A DNA stretch of 64,000 bases from Leptospira sp. B5-022 (GCF_000347035.1 NZ_ANIJ01000047.1:377501-441500); one strand, 5' to 3'. Shown: positions 36,153 to 46,131, counted from the stretch's first letter. Notes: generated by a model from the letters alone, not told the origin. Numbers and translations are program-made.

Positions 36153-37748
36153 ATGAAAACTTTTCGAGCTATATCGTTCCCATCATTGGTACTGGGAGTT
36201 TTAGGATTCCTAGTTGCCTGTGGTTCAGAACTACCCGTAAAAGAATTAGCGGAAGCAAAAACCGCTATCACTCGCGCTAAAGATGCAGGCGCAGAAAAAT
36301 ATGCTTCCGGAGAATTTGAGGAAGCTCGCAAAAGTCTTTTGACCGCTCATGAAAAAGCTTCCAATGAAGACCTGGGCGAAACCAAAAAAAGCGCCGAATA
36401 CGCAAAAAGTAAGGCGTATGATGCATTAGAAAGATCTTATCCTCAATTGACCGAGGAAACCAAGGCACAGGCCGGTACCGCTATCAATGAAGCGGATGAG
36501 GCGTATGCTTCCCAACTTGCCGCAGAACCTTATAATAATGCGGTAGAGCTTAAAAAAGAAGGGGACACTCTTCGAGATAATGCGGACCGCACTTTGGAAT
36601 CCTATCCTAAGGAATCCGGAGACGACGCAAAACTTAAGACCCGTCTGGCTGCTTTCGATCAGTACGAACAAAGTAATAAAAAATATCTGGAGTCCAAAAA
36701 GGCGGCAACTGATGCCAAATCTTTGGCTCTTTCTCAAAAACAACAGTTAATCGATTCTCTTGCAGATATCGAAAAAAATCTGGATGATGCGGATCGATAT
36801 GCCGGTGGTGGCGACCCTGAAGTGGCCCAAACGAGAGAACGTTTAAATGCTGCAAAAGGTAAGATCGACGAAGGAAAGATCAAAGAAGGTTATTCCGAAG
36901 TTGACGATATCCGTAAAAAATCAGCAGAACTTGTCGCAAAAAACATCCAAGCTTACGCACTCAAGAAGAAGGCAGAAGCAAAAGATTCTATCGGAAAAGC
37001 CAAGGACAAACTGGCTACGATAGACCAATCCAAACTGAAATCAAGCAAGGATCTCCAAACTTCTTACCAAAGAGCGGATGAGAACCTAAAAGCAGCCGAT
37101 GAGTCTTTAGTTTCCGCAGAAGAGTTATATTCTTCCGAAAAATACGAAGATTCTATTGCCCGATCCGAAGAAGCGATTCGACTTTCCCGTATCGTTGTAG
37201 ACCAGTCTGACGATATTGCAGAGAGATTACGCACCGGATCTTCCGTTGCAGGTCGCAAAGGGGATGCAGGAGATTCTACTCCTTCTACTAAAAAAGGAGA
37301 AGATACGGTATCCTCTTCTTCCGGAGAACTTCCCGAAGGTTGGAAAAAATACGTAGTTCGTAAGAAAATTCCTGCAGATTGCCTCTGGAGAATTTCCGCT
37401 TACAAGCAACATTACGGTACTTCTAAACTTTGGAAACGGATCTACGAAGCGAACCGTAACAAGATCAAAAATCCAAACTTGATCTATCCAAAACAAGTAT
37501 TACTAATTCCGCCTGCCAAAGGATCCACTAAGTTCGATCCGAAAAAAGCTCCGAAAAAGCCGACAGGTAGCGATAAAGTAGAGGCATCTACTCCGGAAGA
37601 GAAAAAGGAAGAGACTACAACTCCTCCTGCAGCCTCTACGGATGAGTCGGAACCGGAAGAAGAACAGCCTTCTACTCCGGCACCTTCCACAGAAAATGAG
37701 CAACCTTCCGATTCAGGTGAGCAGGAAAGCGACGAAGAAGCTCGTTAA
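36153..37748 (+). CDS. LysM-domain lipoprotein
   Basis: 531 residues. Lipobox LVACG with Cys23. A long alpha-helical, alanine/lysine/glutamate-rich region (about 28-365) contains repeated A-x-x-A-x-x-KY-like blocks. A LysM peptidoglycan-binding domain lies at about 399-453 (WRISAYKQHYGTSKLW and YPKQVLLIPP). The last 75 residues are low-complexity Pro/Glu/Ser/Thr. The design suggests an outer- or inner-membrane anchor that grips peptidoglycan. Followed by a terminator. Confidence 0.83.
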   Translation: MKTFRAISFPSLVLGVLGFLVACGSELPVKELAEAKTAITRAKDAGAEKYASGEFEEARKSLLTAHEKASNEDLGETKKSAEYAKSKAYDALERSYPQLTEETKAQAGTAINEADEAYASQLAAEPYNNAVELKKEGDTLRDNADRTLESYPKESGDDAKLKTRLAAFDQYEQSNKKYLESKKAATDAKSLALSQKQQLIDSLADIEKNLDDADRYAGGGDPEVAQTRERLNAAKGKIDEGKIKEGYSEVDDIRKKSAELVAKNIQAYALKKKAEAKDSIGKAKDKLATIDQSKLKSSKDLQTSYQRADENLKAADESLVSAEELYSSEKYEDSIARSEEAIRLSRIVVDQSDDIAERLRTGSSVAGRKGDAGDSTPSTKKGEDTVSSSSGELPEGWKKYVVRKKIPADCLWRISAYKQHYGTSKLWKRIYEANRNKIKNPNLIYPKQVLLIPPAKGSTKFDPKKAPKKPTGSDKVEASTPEEKKEETTTPPAASTDESEPEEEQPSTPAPSTENEQPSDSGEQESDEEAR

Positions 37749-37783
37749 TACGGTCTAACATTTTAGCAACTCACACACATGCT

Positions 37784-37813
37784 AGGCTCGGATTTTTCCG
37801 GGCCTTTCTTTTT
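37784..37813 (+). terminator. Intrinsic terminator of the LysM lipoprotein gene
   Basis: Nine-pair stem aggctcgga/tccgggcct (one G-T) with a four-base loop, then TTCTTTTTT. Confidence 0.85.
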
Positions 37814-37830
37814 TGTCAGGATCTAAATTT

Positions 37831-37859
37831 TCGAATTCCGCTTGATCCTCATTTATAAT
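37831..37859 (+). promoter_or_regulatory. Candidate nadC promoter
   Basis: Perfect -10 TATAAT (37854-37859); TCGAAT stands 17 bases upstream as a weak -35. It would leave a leader of about 26 bases before the GTG start. Confidence 0.4.
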
Positions 37860-37891
37860 CCGAAACAGTTTTACTTAGCGGTGAATTCCAA

Positions 37892-38764
37892 GTGAAGAGG
37901 GCTTACACTAAGCCTATAGCAGAGACAAGTGCAGAGGATTATTATCCCCTGGCCAAAATGGCCTGGGATGAGGATTGTCCTGATCAAGATATAACGTCTG
38001 TTTCCTTATTCTCTCCGGACCAAAAGGCGATCGCATATCTAAATGCAAGGGAAGAAGGAATTCTTTGCGGGAGCGGGGTCGCGCAAGTTCTTTCAAAACT
38101 TTCAGCGGGAGATTTGCAGTTTCATTTCTTCTTTAAAGATGGAGAAAAATTCGTCAAAGGAGACAAGGTCGCCGAGATCCAAGGCAGTCTTCTCTCCATG
38201 TTGCGTGTTGAAAGAATCCTTCTAAACTTCTTACAATATCTTTCCGGTATTTCCACTTCAACTCGAAAGATCGTGGATCAGTACGGGTCTAAAGGGATAA
38301 TGATCTTGGATACAAGAAAGACACTTCCGGGTTACAGGAAACTGGCAAAGTATGCTGTGTATTGCGGGGGAGGTGCCAACCACAGATTGGATCTTTCCGA
38401 AATGGCGATGATCAAAGACAATCATTTGGCATTATTCGCATCGGCAAAAATCCCCGTTGGAAAGATCAGATCCAATTTTCCCGGAAGAATGGTGGAGCTC
38501 GAGATCGATTCCTTGGACCAATTGGAAGACGCTCTCGAAGCGGAACCGGACGTTTTAATGTTAGATAATTTTAATATACCCGATACACGAATAGCGTTCC
38601 AAAGGGCAAAAGAAAAAAATCCTAAAATCCTAATAGAATGTTCCGGAGGGATCACTCCTGAAAAACTGGAAGCATTGTCCGAATTTCCCGGAGTAGGGGT
38701 GAGTATGGGATATCTGACTCATACCACCAGATTTTTGGATCTAGGTTTGGATATAAGGACCTAA
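37892..38764 (+). CDS. nadC: Nicotinate-nucleotide pyrophosphorylase (carboxylating)
   Basis: Converts quinolinate and PRPP to nicotinate mononucleotide in de novo NAD synthesis. 290 residues from a GTG. Motifs: DEDCPDQDITS (27-37), ERILLNFLQ, ILDTRKTLPGYR (about 134-145), AGAN-equivalent GGGANHRLDL, MIKDNH and the phosphate loop near ECSGGIT. nadA and nadB are not in the window. Eight bases to the RelA/SpoT gene. Confidence 0.94.
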   Translation: MKRAYTKPIAETSAEDYYPLAKMAWDEDCPDQDITSVSLFSPDQKAIAYLNAREEGILCGSGVAQVLSKLSAGDLQFHFFFKDGEKFVKGDKVAEIQGSLLSMLRVERILLNFLQYLSGISTSTRKIVDQYGSKGIMILDTRKTLPGYRKLAKYAVYCGGGANHRLDLSEMAMIKDNHLALFASAKIPVGKIRSNFPGRMVELEIDSLDQLEDALEAEPDVLMLDNFNIPDTRIAFQRAKEKNPKILIECSGGITPEKLEALSEFPGVGVSMGYLTHTTRFLDLGLDIRT

Positions 38765-38771
38765 TAAGAAC

Positions 38772-40805
38772 ATGGGATTCATTAAGGCTCCTGCCACCAA
38801 AGAAATGTTAATCGAAGGGGTTCGGGAAACCATGGGCCCCGAAGCCTTGGAACTGATCGAAAAGGCTTATAAAGTTTCGGAAGATTCCCACCAAGGACAG
38901 TTCCGTCTTTCGGGCGAACCTTATATAGTTCATCCCCTCCAAGTAGGTTTTATTTTATTCGAATTAGGTTTGGATGAGAAAGTAATCTCCGCCGGAATTC
39001 TTCATGATGTGATCGAAGATACTAAATACACAAAAGAAGAAATGGTGCGGGATTTCGGGACGGAGATCACACAACTTGTGGAAGGTGTGACTAAAATTTC
39101 CCAGATCAAAAGCCAGTCCAAAGAAACGGAAGCTGCGGAGAATATACGAAAGATCATCATTGCGACCATCCAGGATATTCGGGTCATTCTGATCAAACTA
39201 GCTGATAAGACCCATAATATGAGGACTCTTTCTTTTCAACCTCCCGAAAAACAGAGAAGGATCGCAAACGAAACTCTTTCCTTGTATGCACCGATTGCCG
39301 GAAGGCTCGGTATCTACTCCATCAAATCCGAATTAGAAGATCTCGCTTTCCAAGTCATCTTTCCGGAAGAATACCAGGACATTAAAAAAAGGATCAGCGC
39401 CAAAAAGTCGGAAAGAGAAGAGTATATCGAAAAACTACAGCTCATCCTAAAACAGAGACTCGCAGAAATTCAGATCAACGCGAACGTGGAAGGAAGGGCA
39501 AAACATTTTTTCTCCATCTATCGTAAGATGAAAACGAAGGAAAAAACTTTCGACGAAATTTTCGATCTAAGGGCGATCCGAATCGTTACGGACGAGATCA
39601 AGGATTGTTACGGAGTATTAGGGATTGTGCATACACTTTGGTCCCCCGTTCCGGGAAGATTTAAGGATTATATCGCGACTCCTAAGACCAATATGTACCA
39701 ATCGCTTCATACCACTGTGATCGGTCCTGATGGAAAACCTTTGGAAGTCCAGATACGAACCGCGGAGATGAATGCGATCGCTGAATATGGGATCGCTGCT
39801 CACTGGGTATACAAAGAAGGTAAAACTCATGCCAACGAAAGACATCTAACCGTGAAGTGGTTGGAAGTTTTACAGACTTGGCAGGATTCCGCTTTAGATC
39901 CTAAAGAATTTTTAGAAGAATTAAAATACGATCTTCACGAGGACGAGGTTTTCGTTTTCACTCCTAAGGGAGAAATCATACAACTTCCGAAAGGTGCTAC
40001 GGTTTTAGACTTTGCATTCAGGATCCATACGGATGTGGGTCTGCATTGTAAGGGAGCCAAGATCAACGGTAGAATGATCCCCCTTCGTACCGAATTGCGC
40101 AGTGGAGACCAAGTTGAAGTAGTTGTGGATAAAAGGTCCAAACCTTCTCCTATCTGGCTTCGTATTGTTAAAACTCCTTCTGCCAGACAAAAGTTACGCG
40201 CTTATTTCAGAAAACTCAGAGAAGAGACAAGCAAAGATCTGGAACACGGTGCCGAAAATGCAGCGGAACTTACTCTGAATGCGGAAGTACTCGAAGAACT
40301 TAAACGTAAACCTTCTGAAAAAGTCTCCAAACAGACTCAAGCGCAGGGACAAGTCGCCGGTGGAAAAATTTTAGTCGCTGGACTAAGGGATATTCCAGTG
40401 AGACTTTCCGGTTGTTGTTCTCCTCTTCCCGGAGACCAAATCATCGGCTTCGTGACTCGAGGAAGAGGTGTATCTGTTCATAAAAAGAATTGTAGTGTTG
40501 CATTAAAACAAAGAGAAGAAGAACAGCTCAGACAGATTACAGTGGATTGGGACTATGGACAAACTGAACCGGTGCCGGTTCGAGTGGAAGTGAAGGCAAA
40601 GGATCGCCAGGGAATTTACTTGGAAATGGTAAAAAGTATCTCCGGGACCCAAACAAATATCCTCGAGGCTGGAGCTTCTACAGTGCAAAAGGATACTTTG
40701 ATGGCTCGCTTTATGATAGAAGTGGAACATTTGGACCAATTGAAGGAGATCCTAGGCAACTTAAAACGGATCCCGGATGTGGTTTTTGCTCATAGGGTCA
40801 AATAA
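38772..40805 (+). CDS. RelA/SpoT-type (p)ppGpp synthetase/hydrolase
   Basis: 677 residues, long RSH enzyme controlling the stringent response. HD hydrolase domain at about 25-175 with HP (54-55) and HDVIEDT (78-84), which suggests hydrolase competence; synthetase domain at about 240-355 with DLRAIRIV and YQSLHTTV; TGS at about 398-460; zinc-finger-like CCSPLPGDQIIGF; and ACT at about 600-677. It is the only RSH in view and is likely bifunctional. Translated eight bases after nadC. Confidence 0.93.
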   Translation: MGFIKAPATKEMLIEGVRETMGPEALELIEKAYKVSEDSHQGQFRLSGEPYIVHPLQVGFILFELGLDEKVISAGILHDVIEDTKYTKEEMVRDFGTEITQLVEGVTKISQIKSQSKETEAAENIRKIIIATIQDIRVILIKLADKTHNMRTLSFQPPEKQRRIANETLSLYAPIAGRLGIYSIKSELEDLAFQVIFPEEYQDIKKRISAKKSEREEYIEKLQLILKQRLAEIQINANVEGRAKHFFSIYRKMKTKEKTFDEIFDLRAIRIVTDEIKDCYGVLGIVHTLWSPVPGRFKDYIATPKTNMYQSLHTTVIGPDGKPLEVQIRTAEMNAIAEYGIAAHWVYKEGKTHANERHLTVKWLEVLQTWQDSALDPKEFLEELKYDLHEDEVFVFTPKGEIIQLPKGATVLDFAFRIHTDVGLHCKGAKINGRMIPLRTELRSGDQVEVVVDKRSKPSPIWLRIVKTPSARQKLRAYFRKLREETSKDLEHGAENAAELTLNAEVLEELKRKPSEKVSKQTQAQGQVAGGKILVAGLRDIPVRLSGCCSPLPGDQIIGFVTRGRGVSVHKKNCSVALKQREEEQLRQITVDWDYGQTEPVPVRVEVKAKDRQGIYLEMVKSISGTQTNILEAGASTVQKDTLMARFMIEVEHLDQLKEILGNLKRIPDVVFAHRVK

Positions 40806-40921
40806 GGATTAACGATAGGTCTCGTCCTACTATCTTTTCATCGAAAATTTTACATTTAAGTTTGCCTGAAATCGGGTTTTCCCGGAAGCTTTCGAACACG
40901 AACATTCCTAAGAGGTGTGCT

Positions 40922-42760
40922 TTGAACGTTACTCTAAGAAATTCCAAATTACTGAAAATTTGCTATTTTATACTTTTATTATCCATAATTACGTTCGCAT
41001 CGAACGGCTGTAAAGAAAAGGAAGAAGTCCAAATTTCCGTAGCAACCGAAGATCTTCCTTGGGACGGAGATCCGAATAGTATTCCGGAACCTTTAAGAAA
41101 ACCGAATCCTTCCACTTCTCCGAACGCAAAAAGGGGAGGAACATTTAGGATCTACAGTCACCAGTATCCAAAATCTTTAAACTGGTATTTGGAAAATTTT
41201 TCCACCACTGCTGAAATTTTCACTCAAATGTTCGAACCACTTTTGGATAGACATCCTATTACTCTGGAGCCTCTTCCGAAACTTGCTTCTTCCTGGAAGA
41301 TCTCTTCGGATAAAAAAACTTTTACGTTCAATCTGGACAAAAACGCCAGATGGAGTGATGGCAAACCTATCACCGCGAAGGACGTATTATTCACATATGA
41401 AACCATCATGAATAAGAAGAATAATACTGCGCTTCATCGGATCGATCTTTCCCGTTTCGAAGTTCCAAAATTAGTAAATGAATACGAAGTTGAATTCACT
41501 CAAAAAGAGGTCCATTGGAAGAACTTCGAATTTATCGCATACGATTTCTTTATTCTGCCAGAACATTATTATGCCGAAAAAGATTTTAATAAGGAGAATT
41601 TCGAGTTTCCTGTTACGTCCGGACCGTATGAATTGCAGTCAGCTAAAAAAGGGATCTACGTAAAAATGAAACGTAGGAACGATTATTGGATGAGGGCTTA
41701 TCCTTTTTACAAAGGGACGGATAATTTCGATACACTTATCTTCAAAGTATTCAACGACGATGCGGTCGCATTCCAAGCATTCAAAAAAGGTGATATAGAT
41801 CTTTATCCTGTTTATAAGGCGGCGACTTGGGTACAGGACACGACCGGAGAACCTTTTGATAAGAATTATATCGTAAAACAAAAGATCTATAACGATAAAA
41901 AGTCAGGCTTTCAGGGTTGGGCATTCAATATGAGAAGAAAACCTTTTGACGATGTTCGTATCCGAAAGGCGATTGCTCATTTAGTTAACCGAAAACTCAT
42001 GGTGGACAAACTCGCGTTCGGAGAATACCAACTCACCGATTCTTATTACGGATCCGCATGGGAAGAAGGACAATTACCGAATCCTCCGATCGATTACGAT
42101 CCGGAAGCTGCTAAAAAACTTTTTGCGGAAGCCGGATGGAAACCAAATGCAAAAGGGTTCCTGGAAAAAGACGGACAACAATTCGTGATCCATATCCTGG
42201 AAAGAGATAGAAGTGTGGAAAAATATTTTACTCTGTTCATGGAAAGAGTAAAAGAGTTGGGGATCCAAGTCACTATCGAAAGCACGGATCTTGCCAACTG
42301 GTCGGAGAGGATGGATAAATATGATTTTGATGTTACTTGGGCTGCTTGGGGAGCGGGAAGTTCCTTTCCGGATCCGGAACATCATTGGGATTCCAAATAT
42401 GCGAATGAGAATGGGCAGAACAATTATAACGGTTTCAAAAATCCGGAAGTAGATAAACTCATAGAGCAGCAAAAAACGGAATTCGATATTAAAAAAAGAA
42501 CGGAAATCCTGAAGAAGATAGATAGGATCTTAACGAAAGAGGTTCCATACGTTCTTCTTTGGGGAATTAAATCCACAAGAGTCCTGTATTGGAATCGATT
42601 CGGTACACCGGAAAATCCTCTCTCCAGATATTCCGGAGAAGGCGCGGCAAAGTCCTTATGGTGGATCGATGCGGAAAAAGACAAGGCATTGGAAAACGCT
42701 AAGAAGAATAAAACGGCTCTTCCTACTTACAAAAGAGACTTGTACTACCATTCCAAATAA
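40922..42760 (+). CDS. Peptide-type ABC transporter substrate-binding lipoprotein (SBP_bac_5)
   Basis: 612 residues from a TTG at 40922, chosen because AAGAGGT stands six bases before it and the signal peptide then has normal length; an upstream TTG at 40862 adds 20 polar residues. Lipobox FASNGC gives Cys30. The mature protein has the family-5 plan: RIYSHQYPKSLNW, LASSWKISSDKKTFTFNL, ARWSDGKPITAKDV and AFNMRRKPFDDVRIRKAIAH (in parts). It captures oligopeptides or similar solutes; no permease genes are adjacent, so the partners are elsewhere. Confidence 0.88.
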   Translation: MNVTLRNSKLLKICYFILLLSIITFASNGCKEKEEVQISVATEDLPWDGDPNSIPEPLRKPNPSTSPNAKRGGTFRIYSHQYPKSLNWYLENFSTTAEIFTQMFEPLLDRHPITLEPLPKLASSWKISSDKKTFTFNLDKNARWSDGKPITAKDVLFTYETIMNKKNNTALHRIDLSRFEVPKLVNEYEVEFTQKEVHWKNFEFIAYDFFILPEHYYAEKDFNKENFEFPVTSGPYELQSAKKGIYVKMKRRNDYWMRAYPFYKGTDNFDTLIFKVFNDDAVAFQAFKKGDIDLYPVYKAATWVQDTTGEPFDKNYIVKQKIYNDKKSGFQGWAFNMRRKPFDDVRIRKAIAHLVNRKLMVDKLAFGEYQLTDSYYGSAWEEGQLPNPPIDYDPEAAKKLFAEAGWKPNAKGFLEKDGQQFVIHILERDRSVEKYFTLFMERVKELGIQVTIESTDLANWSERMDKYDFDVTWAAWGAGSSFPDPEHHWDSKYANENGQNNYNGFKNPEVDKLIEQQKTEFDIKKRTEILKKIDRILTKEVPYVLLWGIKSTRVLYWNRFGTPENPLSRYSGEGAAKSLWWIDAEKDKALENAKKNKTALPTYKRDLYYHSK

Positions 42761-42774
42761 GGTTTGGGATTTTA

Positions 42775-43842
42775 ATGGCGAAAAAGGGAAGATTCAGCGA
42801 ATTCGGAGAGGCGATCCGGAATTTTTGGAACTCTCCCGGAATTCCCAGCTTTATCGAGATCTTAGAGAAAGGTCTGGATAAAGAATTATTTTTCGATCCG
42901 GACAGAGCGGATTCTCAGATCCCTAAAGAGGATCTTCCTATCGACTTTCGTCTTAGGCAATCCGGCTTAGCTCGAAAATTATACGAAAAACTTTTTCCGG
43001 TATCTCATGTGTTTCGCATAACGCATAGATACGGACGGGAATTTTTGGATAATTTTATGCCTCTTGCCGCCGAAAACTATATAGGAAGGGGGTCGTATAA
43101 ATTCGTATATACACTTCCTTGGAACCAAGTAGTCAAAATAGGAAAATCCAAACTTCCTTCCGATCCAATTTTCGGTTCTCTATATAAAGAAGTGCAGAAT
43201 AACCTAGAACGTTATTTAAAAACCGAAGAGATCGGTTTAATGCATCATTTGCAAAAATCAGTTTGGGGAGAATCCAAAAGGGACGAGATCCGTTTTAAGT
43301 TCGCTCGTTTAGGATTGGAAAGACTACATTATTGGAAATTAAAAAGTCTGATCCCCGATCTTGTTCTTCCCACTCGGTTTTTTATGGGCTTACGTTTCAG
43401 AAGGAGTCCATTCGGCGTTCCTGTGGTCACACTCACTCCTTGCGATAATCAAAATTTATTACCAGGAAAACATCTAAAGGAATTCATCCGATTGAATGAG
43501 AAGGTAAGGCAGAACCCGATCCAGGATGCACTTTTTCCCAAATGGAAATTGAACTTTGATACGCATAGATTCGGGATCATCAGTAAATCCAAACTCAAGA
43601 AGATCGCCTTGGACTTCCATAGAGTTATTGAAGTCACCCGTTATCTTGCGAACGAAGAAAAACTGATCTTCGATATCCATTCCGAAAATATCATCATCAC
43701 CATCCCCGACTTCGAACTCAAAATTTTCGATTATCATGTATTCGACGAACATCTATACGAGCCTAGCAAGGAAAACCCTTCTCCGGAAGTGGATCATATT
43801 AATCTGATCAAAGAATTCGTAAGCTCTTTTGAGCTAGGTTAG
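42775..43842 (+). CDS. Divergent protein-kinase-like protein, substrate unknown
   Basis: 355 residues, soluble. Residues 104-112, GRGSYKFVY, look like a nucleotide-binding glycine loop and Lys121 in VVKIGK like the ATP-binding lysine. Near the end, FDIHSENIII (Asp300, His302, Asn305) resembles a kinase catalytic loop and KIFDYH (Asp319) the metal-binding DFG-type aspartate. The arrangement recalls YrbL/Kdo-kinase-like families. It follows the peptide-binding lipoprotein by 14 bases. Activity and substrate are inference; no standard HRD motif is present. Confidence 0.6.
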   Translation: MAKKGRFSEFGEAIRNFWNSPGIPSFIEILEKGLDKELFFDPDRADSQIPKEDLPIDFRLRQSGLARKLYEKLFPVSHVFRITHRYGREFLDNFMPLAAENYIGRGSYKFVYTLPWNQVVKIGKSKLPSDPIFGSLYKEVQNNLERYLKTEEIGLMHHLQKSVWGESKRDEIRFKFARLGLERLHYWKLKSLIPDLVLPTRFFMGLRFRRSPFGVPVVTLTPCDNQNLLPGKHLKEFIRLNEKVRQNPIQDALFPKWKLNFDTHRFGIISKSKLKKIALDFHRVIEVTRYLANEEKLIFDIHSENIIITIPDFELKIFDYHVFDEHLYEPSKENPSPEVDHINLIKEFVSSFELG

Positions 43843-43852
43843 AAAACATTAT

Positions 43853-43995
43853 TTCGCACAGAGAACACTGAGAACACGGAGGGTTTAGCTGAGTAAAGCT
43901 CAGAGTCTTAGAGAGGCCTGTTGGAACTCCTACGAGACCCATTTTTCTTCCTATTTTTCCTTTAGGCTCTGTGAACTCCGTGTGCTCTGTGCGAA
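43853..43995. repeat. Dispersed CTCTGTG-type inverted repeat, copy 7, with nested palindrome
   Basis: Left arm ttcgcacagagaacactgag (43853-43872) and right arm ctccgtgtgctctgtgcgaa (43976-43995), the clearest pair in the window. The loop holds gttggaactcctac (43920-43933), a decayed form of the nested palindrome, and an extra gctgagtaaagctcag stem (43888-43903). It fills most of the 223-base gap before purB. Confidence 0.85.
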
Positions 43996-44065
43996 CCAAA
44001 ATGATTTACGTATGAGCACCGGATAAAAATCCTATCAATGGGGATATTTCCCCGAGGACGCTGGA

Positions 44066-45367
44066 ATGATTGATCGGTATTCGAATCCGGAGATTTCTAA
44101 AATTTGGGAATTGGAGAACAAATTCGATATTTGGAAAGAGATCGAAATATTAGCCACCGAAGCCCGAATGAAAAAAGGAGAGGTCCCTAAGGAGGACTTC
44201 GAAGAGATCCGTTCCAAGGCAAGATTCAACGTGGACGAAATTTTAGAGATCGAATCCAAGGTCCACCATGACGTTATCGCATTCTTAACGAATATGAATT
44301 CTTATATCGGACCTGCCGGTCGCCATGTACACTACGGTCTTACTTCTTCCGATATCGGGGACACCGCACTTTGCGTGCAGATGGTCCAAGCGATGGATCT
44401 GATCCTAAAAAAAACGGACCAACTCATCGAGGCGATCATGGAGAAGGCGATCCAATACAGAGATCTTCCTTGTATCGGCAGATCTCATGGGATCCATGCC
44501 GAACCTATGACTCTCGGTTTAAAATTCGCATTGTTCTACGAAGAAATGAAAAGAAACCGAGTGCGAATGGCTCTGGCAAAAGAAGAAGTAGCGGTCGGTA
44601 AATTATCCGGTGCGGTAGGAACTTATTCCAATATAGAACCGGATATCGAAGAATACGTTTGTGAGAAGTTGGGGCTCAAGCCTGATCCGATCGCGACCCA
44701 AGTGGTTTCCAGAGATAGGCATGCAGCTTATATGTCCGCGTTAGGCGTTACTGCTGCAAGTTTGGATCGTTTTGCAACCGAAGTCCGTCTTCTACAAAAG
44801 ACCGAAGGTAGGGAAGTAGAGGAGCCTTTTTCTCCGGGACAAAAGGGATCTTCCGCGATGCCTCATAAAAGAAATCCTGTGATTTGTGAAAGGATCTCCG
44901 GTATTTCTAGAGTGATCCGTTCTAACGTTTCTACCGCTTTGCAGAACGTAGCCTTATGGCATGAACGGGATATTTCTCATTCTTCTGCGGAAAGGATAGT
45001 GGTTCCGGATTCTACGATCGCTCTTGAATATATTTTGGATAAAATGTTATTCGTAGTAAAAAATCTACATGTGTATCCGGATGCGATCGAAAGAACATTG
45101 GGGACTACAAGAGGTCTGATCTTCTCACAAAAAGTTCTTCTCCACTTGATTGAGAAGGGTGGGATCACAAGAGAAGAGGCATATACGATCGTGCAAGGCC
45201 ATGCGATGGCAGTTTGGGCGGATGTTTCTCAAAATCTGAAGACTCGATTAGCTGAAGATCCTAAAGTGCAGAAGGTATTAAAACCTGGAGATTTGGATTC
45301 TATCTTCCAAATTTCACCGTATCTGGATAAGGTGGGACTGATCTATAAAAGACTCGGTTTGGAGTAA
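44066..45367 (+). CDS. purB: Adenylosuccinate lyase
   Basis: Cleaves SAICAR and adenylosuccinate in purine synthesis. 433 residues with the fumarase/aspartase superfamily signature GSSAMPHKRNP (about 262-272), and the histidine motifs TSSDIGDTA and RSHGIHAEP. GAGG stands nine bases before the ATG. It shares a TAATG stop/start with the next gene. Confidence 0.95.
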   Translation: MIDRYSNPEISKIWELENKFDIWKEIEILATEARMKKGEVPKEDFEEIRSKARFNVDEILEIESKVHHDVIAFLTNMNSYIGPAGRHVHYGLTSSDIGDTALCVQMVQAMDLILKKTDQLIEAIMEKAIQYRDLPCIGRSHGIHAEPMTLGLKFALFYEEMKRNRVRMALAKEEVAVGKLSGAVGTYSNIEPDIEEYVCEKLGLKPDPIATQVVSRDRHAAYMSALGVTAASLDRFATEVRLLQKTEGREVEEPFSPGQKGSSAMPHKRNPVICERISGISRVIRSNVSTALQNVALWHERDISHSSAERIVVPDSTIALEYILDKMLFVVKNLHVYPDAIERTLGTTRGLIFSQKVLLHLIEKGGITREEAYTIVQGHAMAVWADVSQNLKTRLAEDPKVQKVLKPGDLDSIFQISPYLDKVGLIYKRLGLE

Positions 45368-46131
45368 TGTCTAAGTTTGCAATTTTCGGCTTGGGATACA
45401 CCGGTTTACGCATCCTTAACACATTACAAAAAGATAATACTGTTTTAGGAGTTTCTCGGGAAACAAAAGTAGAAGGTTCCATTTTGCTGGATCTATCCGA
45501 TCCGGCTGCTTTGGAAAATTTTCGCAAAGAGAATGAAGGCTCGGGATTTGACGCGAGTCTTATCACATTCCCCGTCCAGAAACTCGCAAATAGGGATCAG
45601 GTTTTCGATACTATATTCTCAATCTCCAAAACAGTTTGGATGTTCGGATCTACTAGTATCTACCAAAGGTTTTCTCCAGATATCACTGAAAAAACACCGT
45701 TAGATCCGACACATGATCGTTACGAAACCGAGCTACGATTTTTGGAACGTGGCGGCAGGATCCTCCGTCTTTCCGGGATCTATGGCCCAGATAGAAATCC
45801 GGCAAATTGGGCAAGAAAGGGTTCGGTTAAAAAAACAAAACGCCAATTGAATCTAATTCATGGGGACGATATTTCGGAAGCGGTACGTTTGCTTCTATCT
45901 TACTCCGGAAATGACCTGCCTTCCGAGCTGATCTTAACCGATGGGCAATGGCATACTTGGTTAGAGATCTTCCGATTTTTAGAGGATCACGGCAAGATCC
46001 AGGTTGTTCCAGAGGAAAAGATGGATAGAGAGGACTGTTTTATTGACAGTGGTTTGATCCGGAAATTTCTTCCTGGTTTACAAACTAAGGACTTTTGGGG
46101 AGAATTGGAAAAACTGGAAGAACTCACTTGA
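45367..46131 (+). CDS. NAD(P)-binding reductase/epimerase-like protein (YeeZ-like)
   Basis: 254 residues, Rossmann fold: FGLGYTGL (7-14) is the dinucleotide loop, FGSTSIYQ (about 93-100) the S/T of an SDR active site, and LRLSGIYGPDRNP (about 132-144) the sugar-epimerase-like segment. The classical YxxxK pair is only partly visible (YETEL), so catalytic type is uncertain. One-base overlap with purB, and TTGA overlap with the regulator that follows. Confidence 0.75.
   Translation: MSKFAIFGLGYTGLRILNTLQKDNTVLGVSRETKVEGSILLDLSDPAALENFRKENEGSGFDASLITFPVQKLANRDQVFDTIFSISKTVWMFGSTSIYQRFSPDITEKTPLDPTHDRYETELRFLERGGRILRLSGIYGPDRNPANWARKGSVKKTKRQLNLIHGDDISEAVRLLLSYSGNDLPSELILTDGQWHTWLEIFRFLEDHGKIQVVPEEKMDREDCFIDSGLIRKFLPGLQTKDFWGELEKLEELT

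Noticed and set aside
7062..43995. CRISPR array
   Set aside because: The CTCTGTG repeats are dispersed over 37 kb, palindromic and divergent, with no regular unique spacers and no cas genes.
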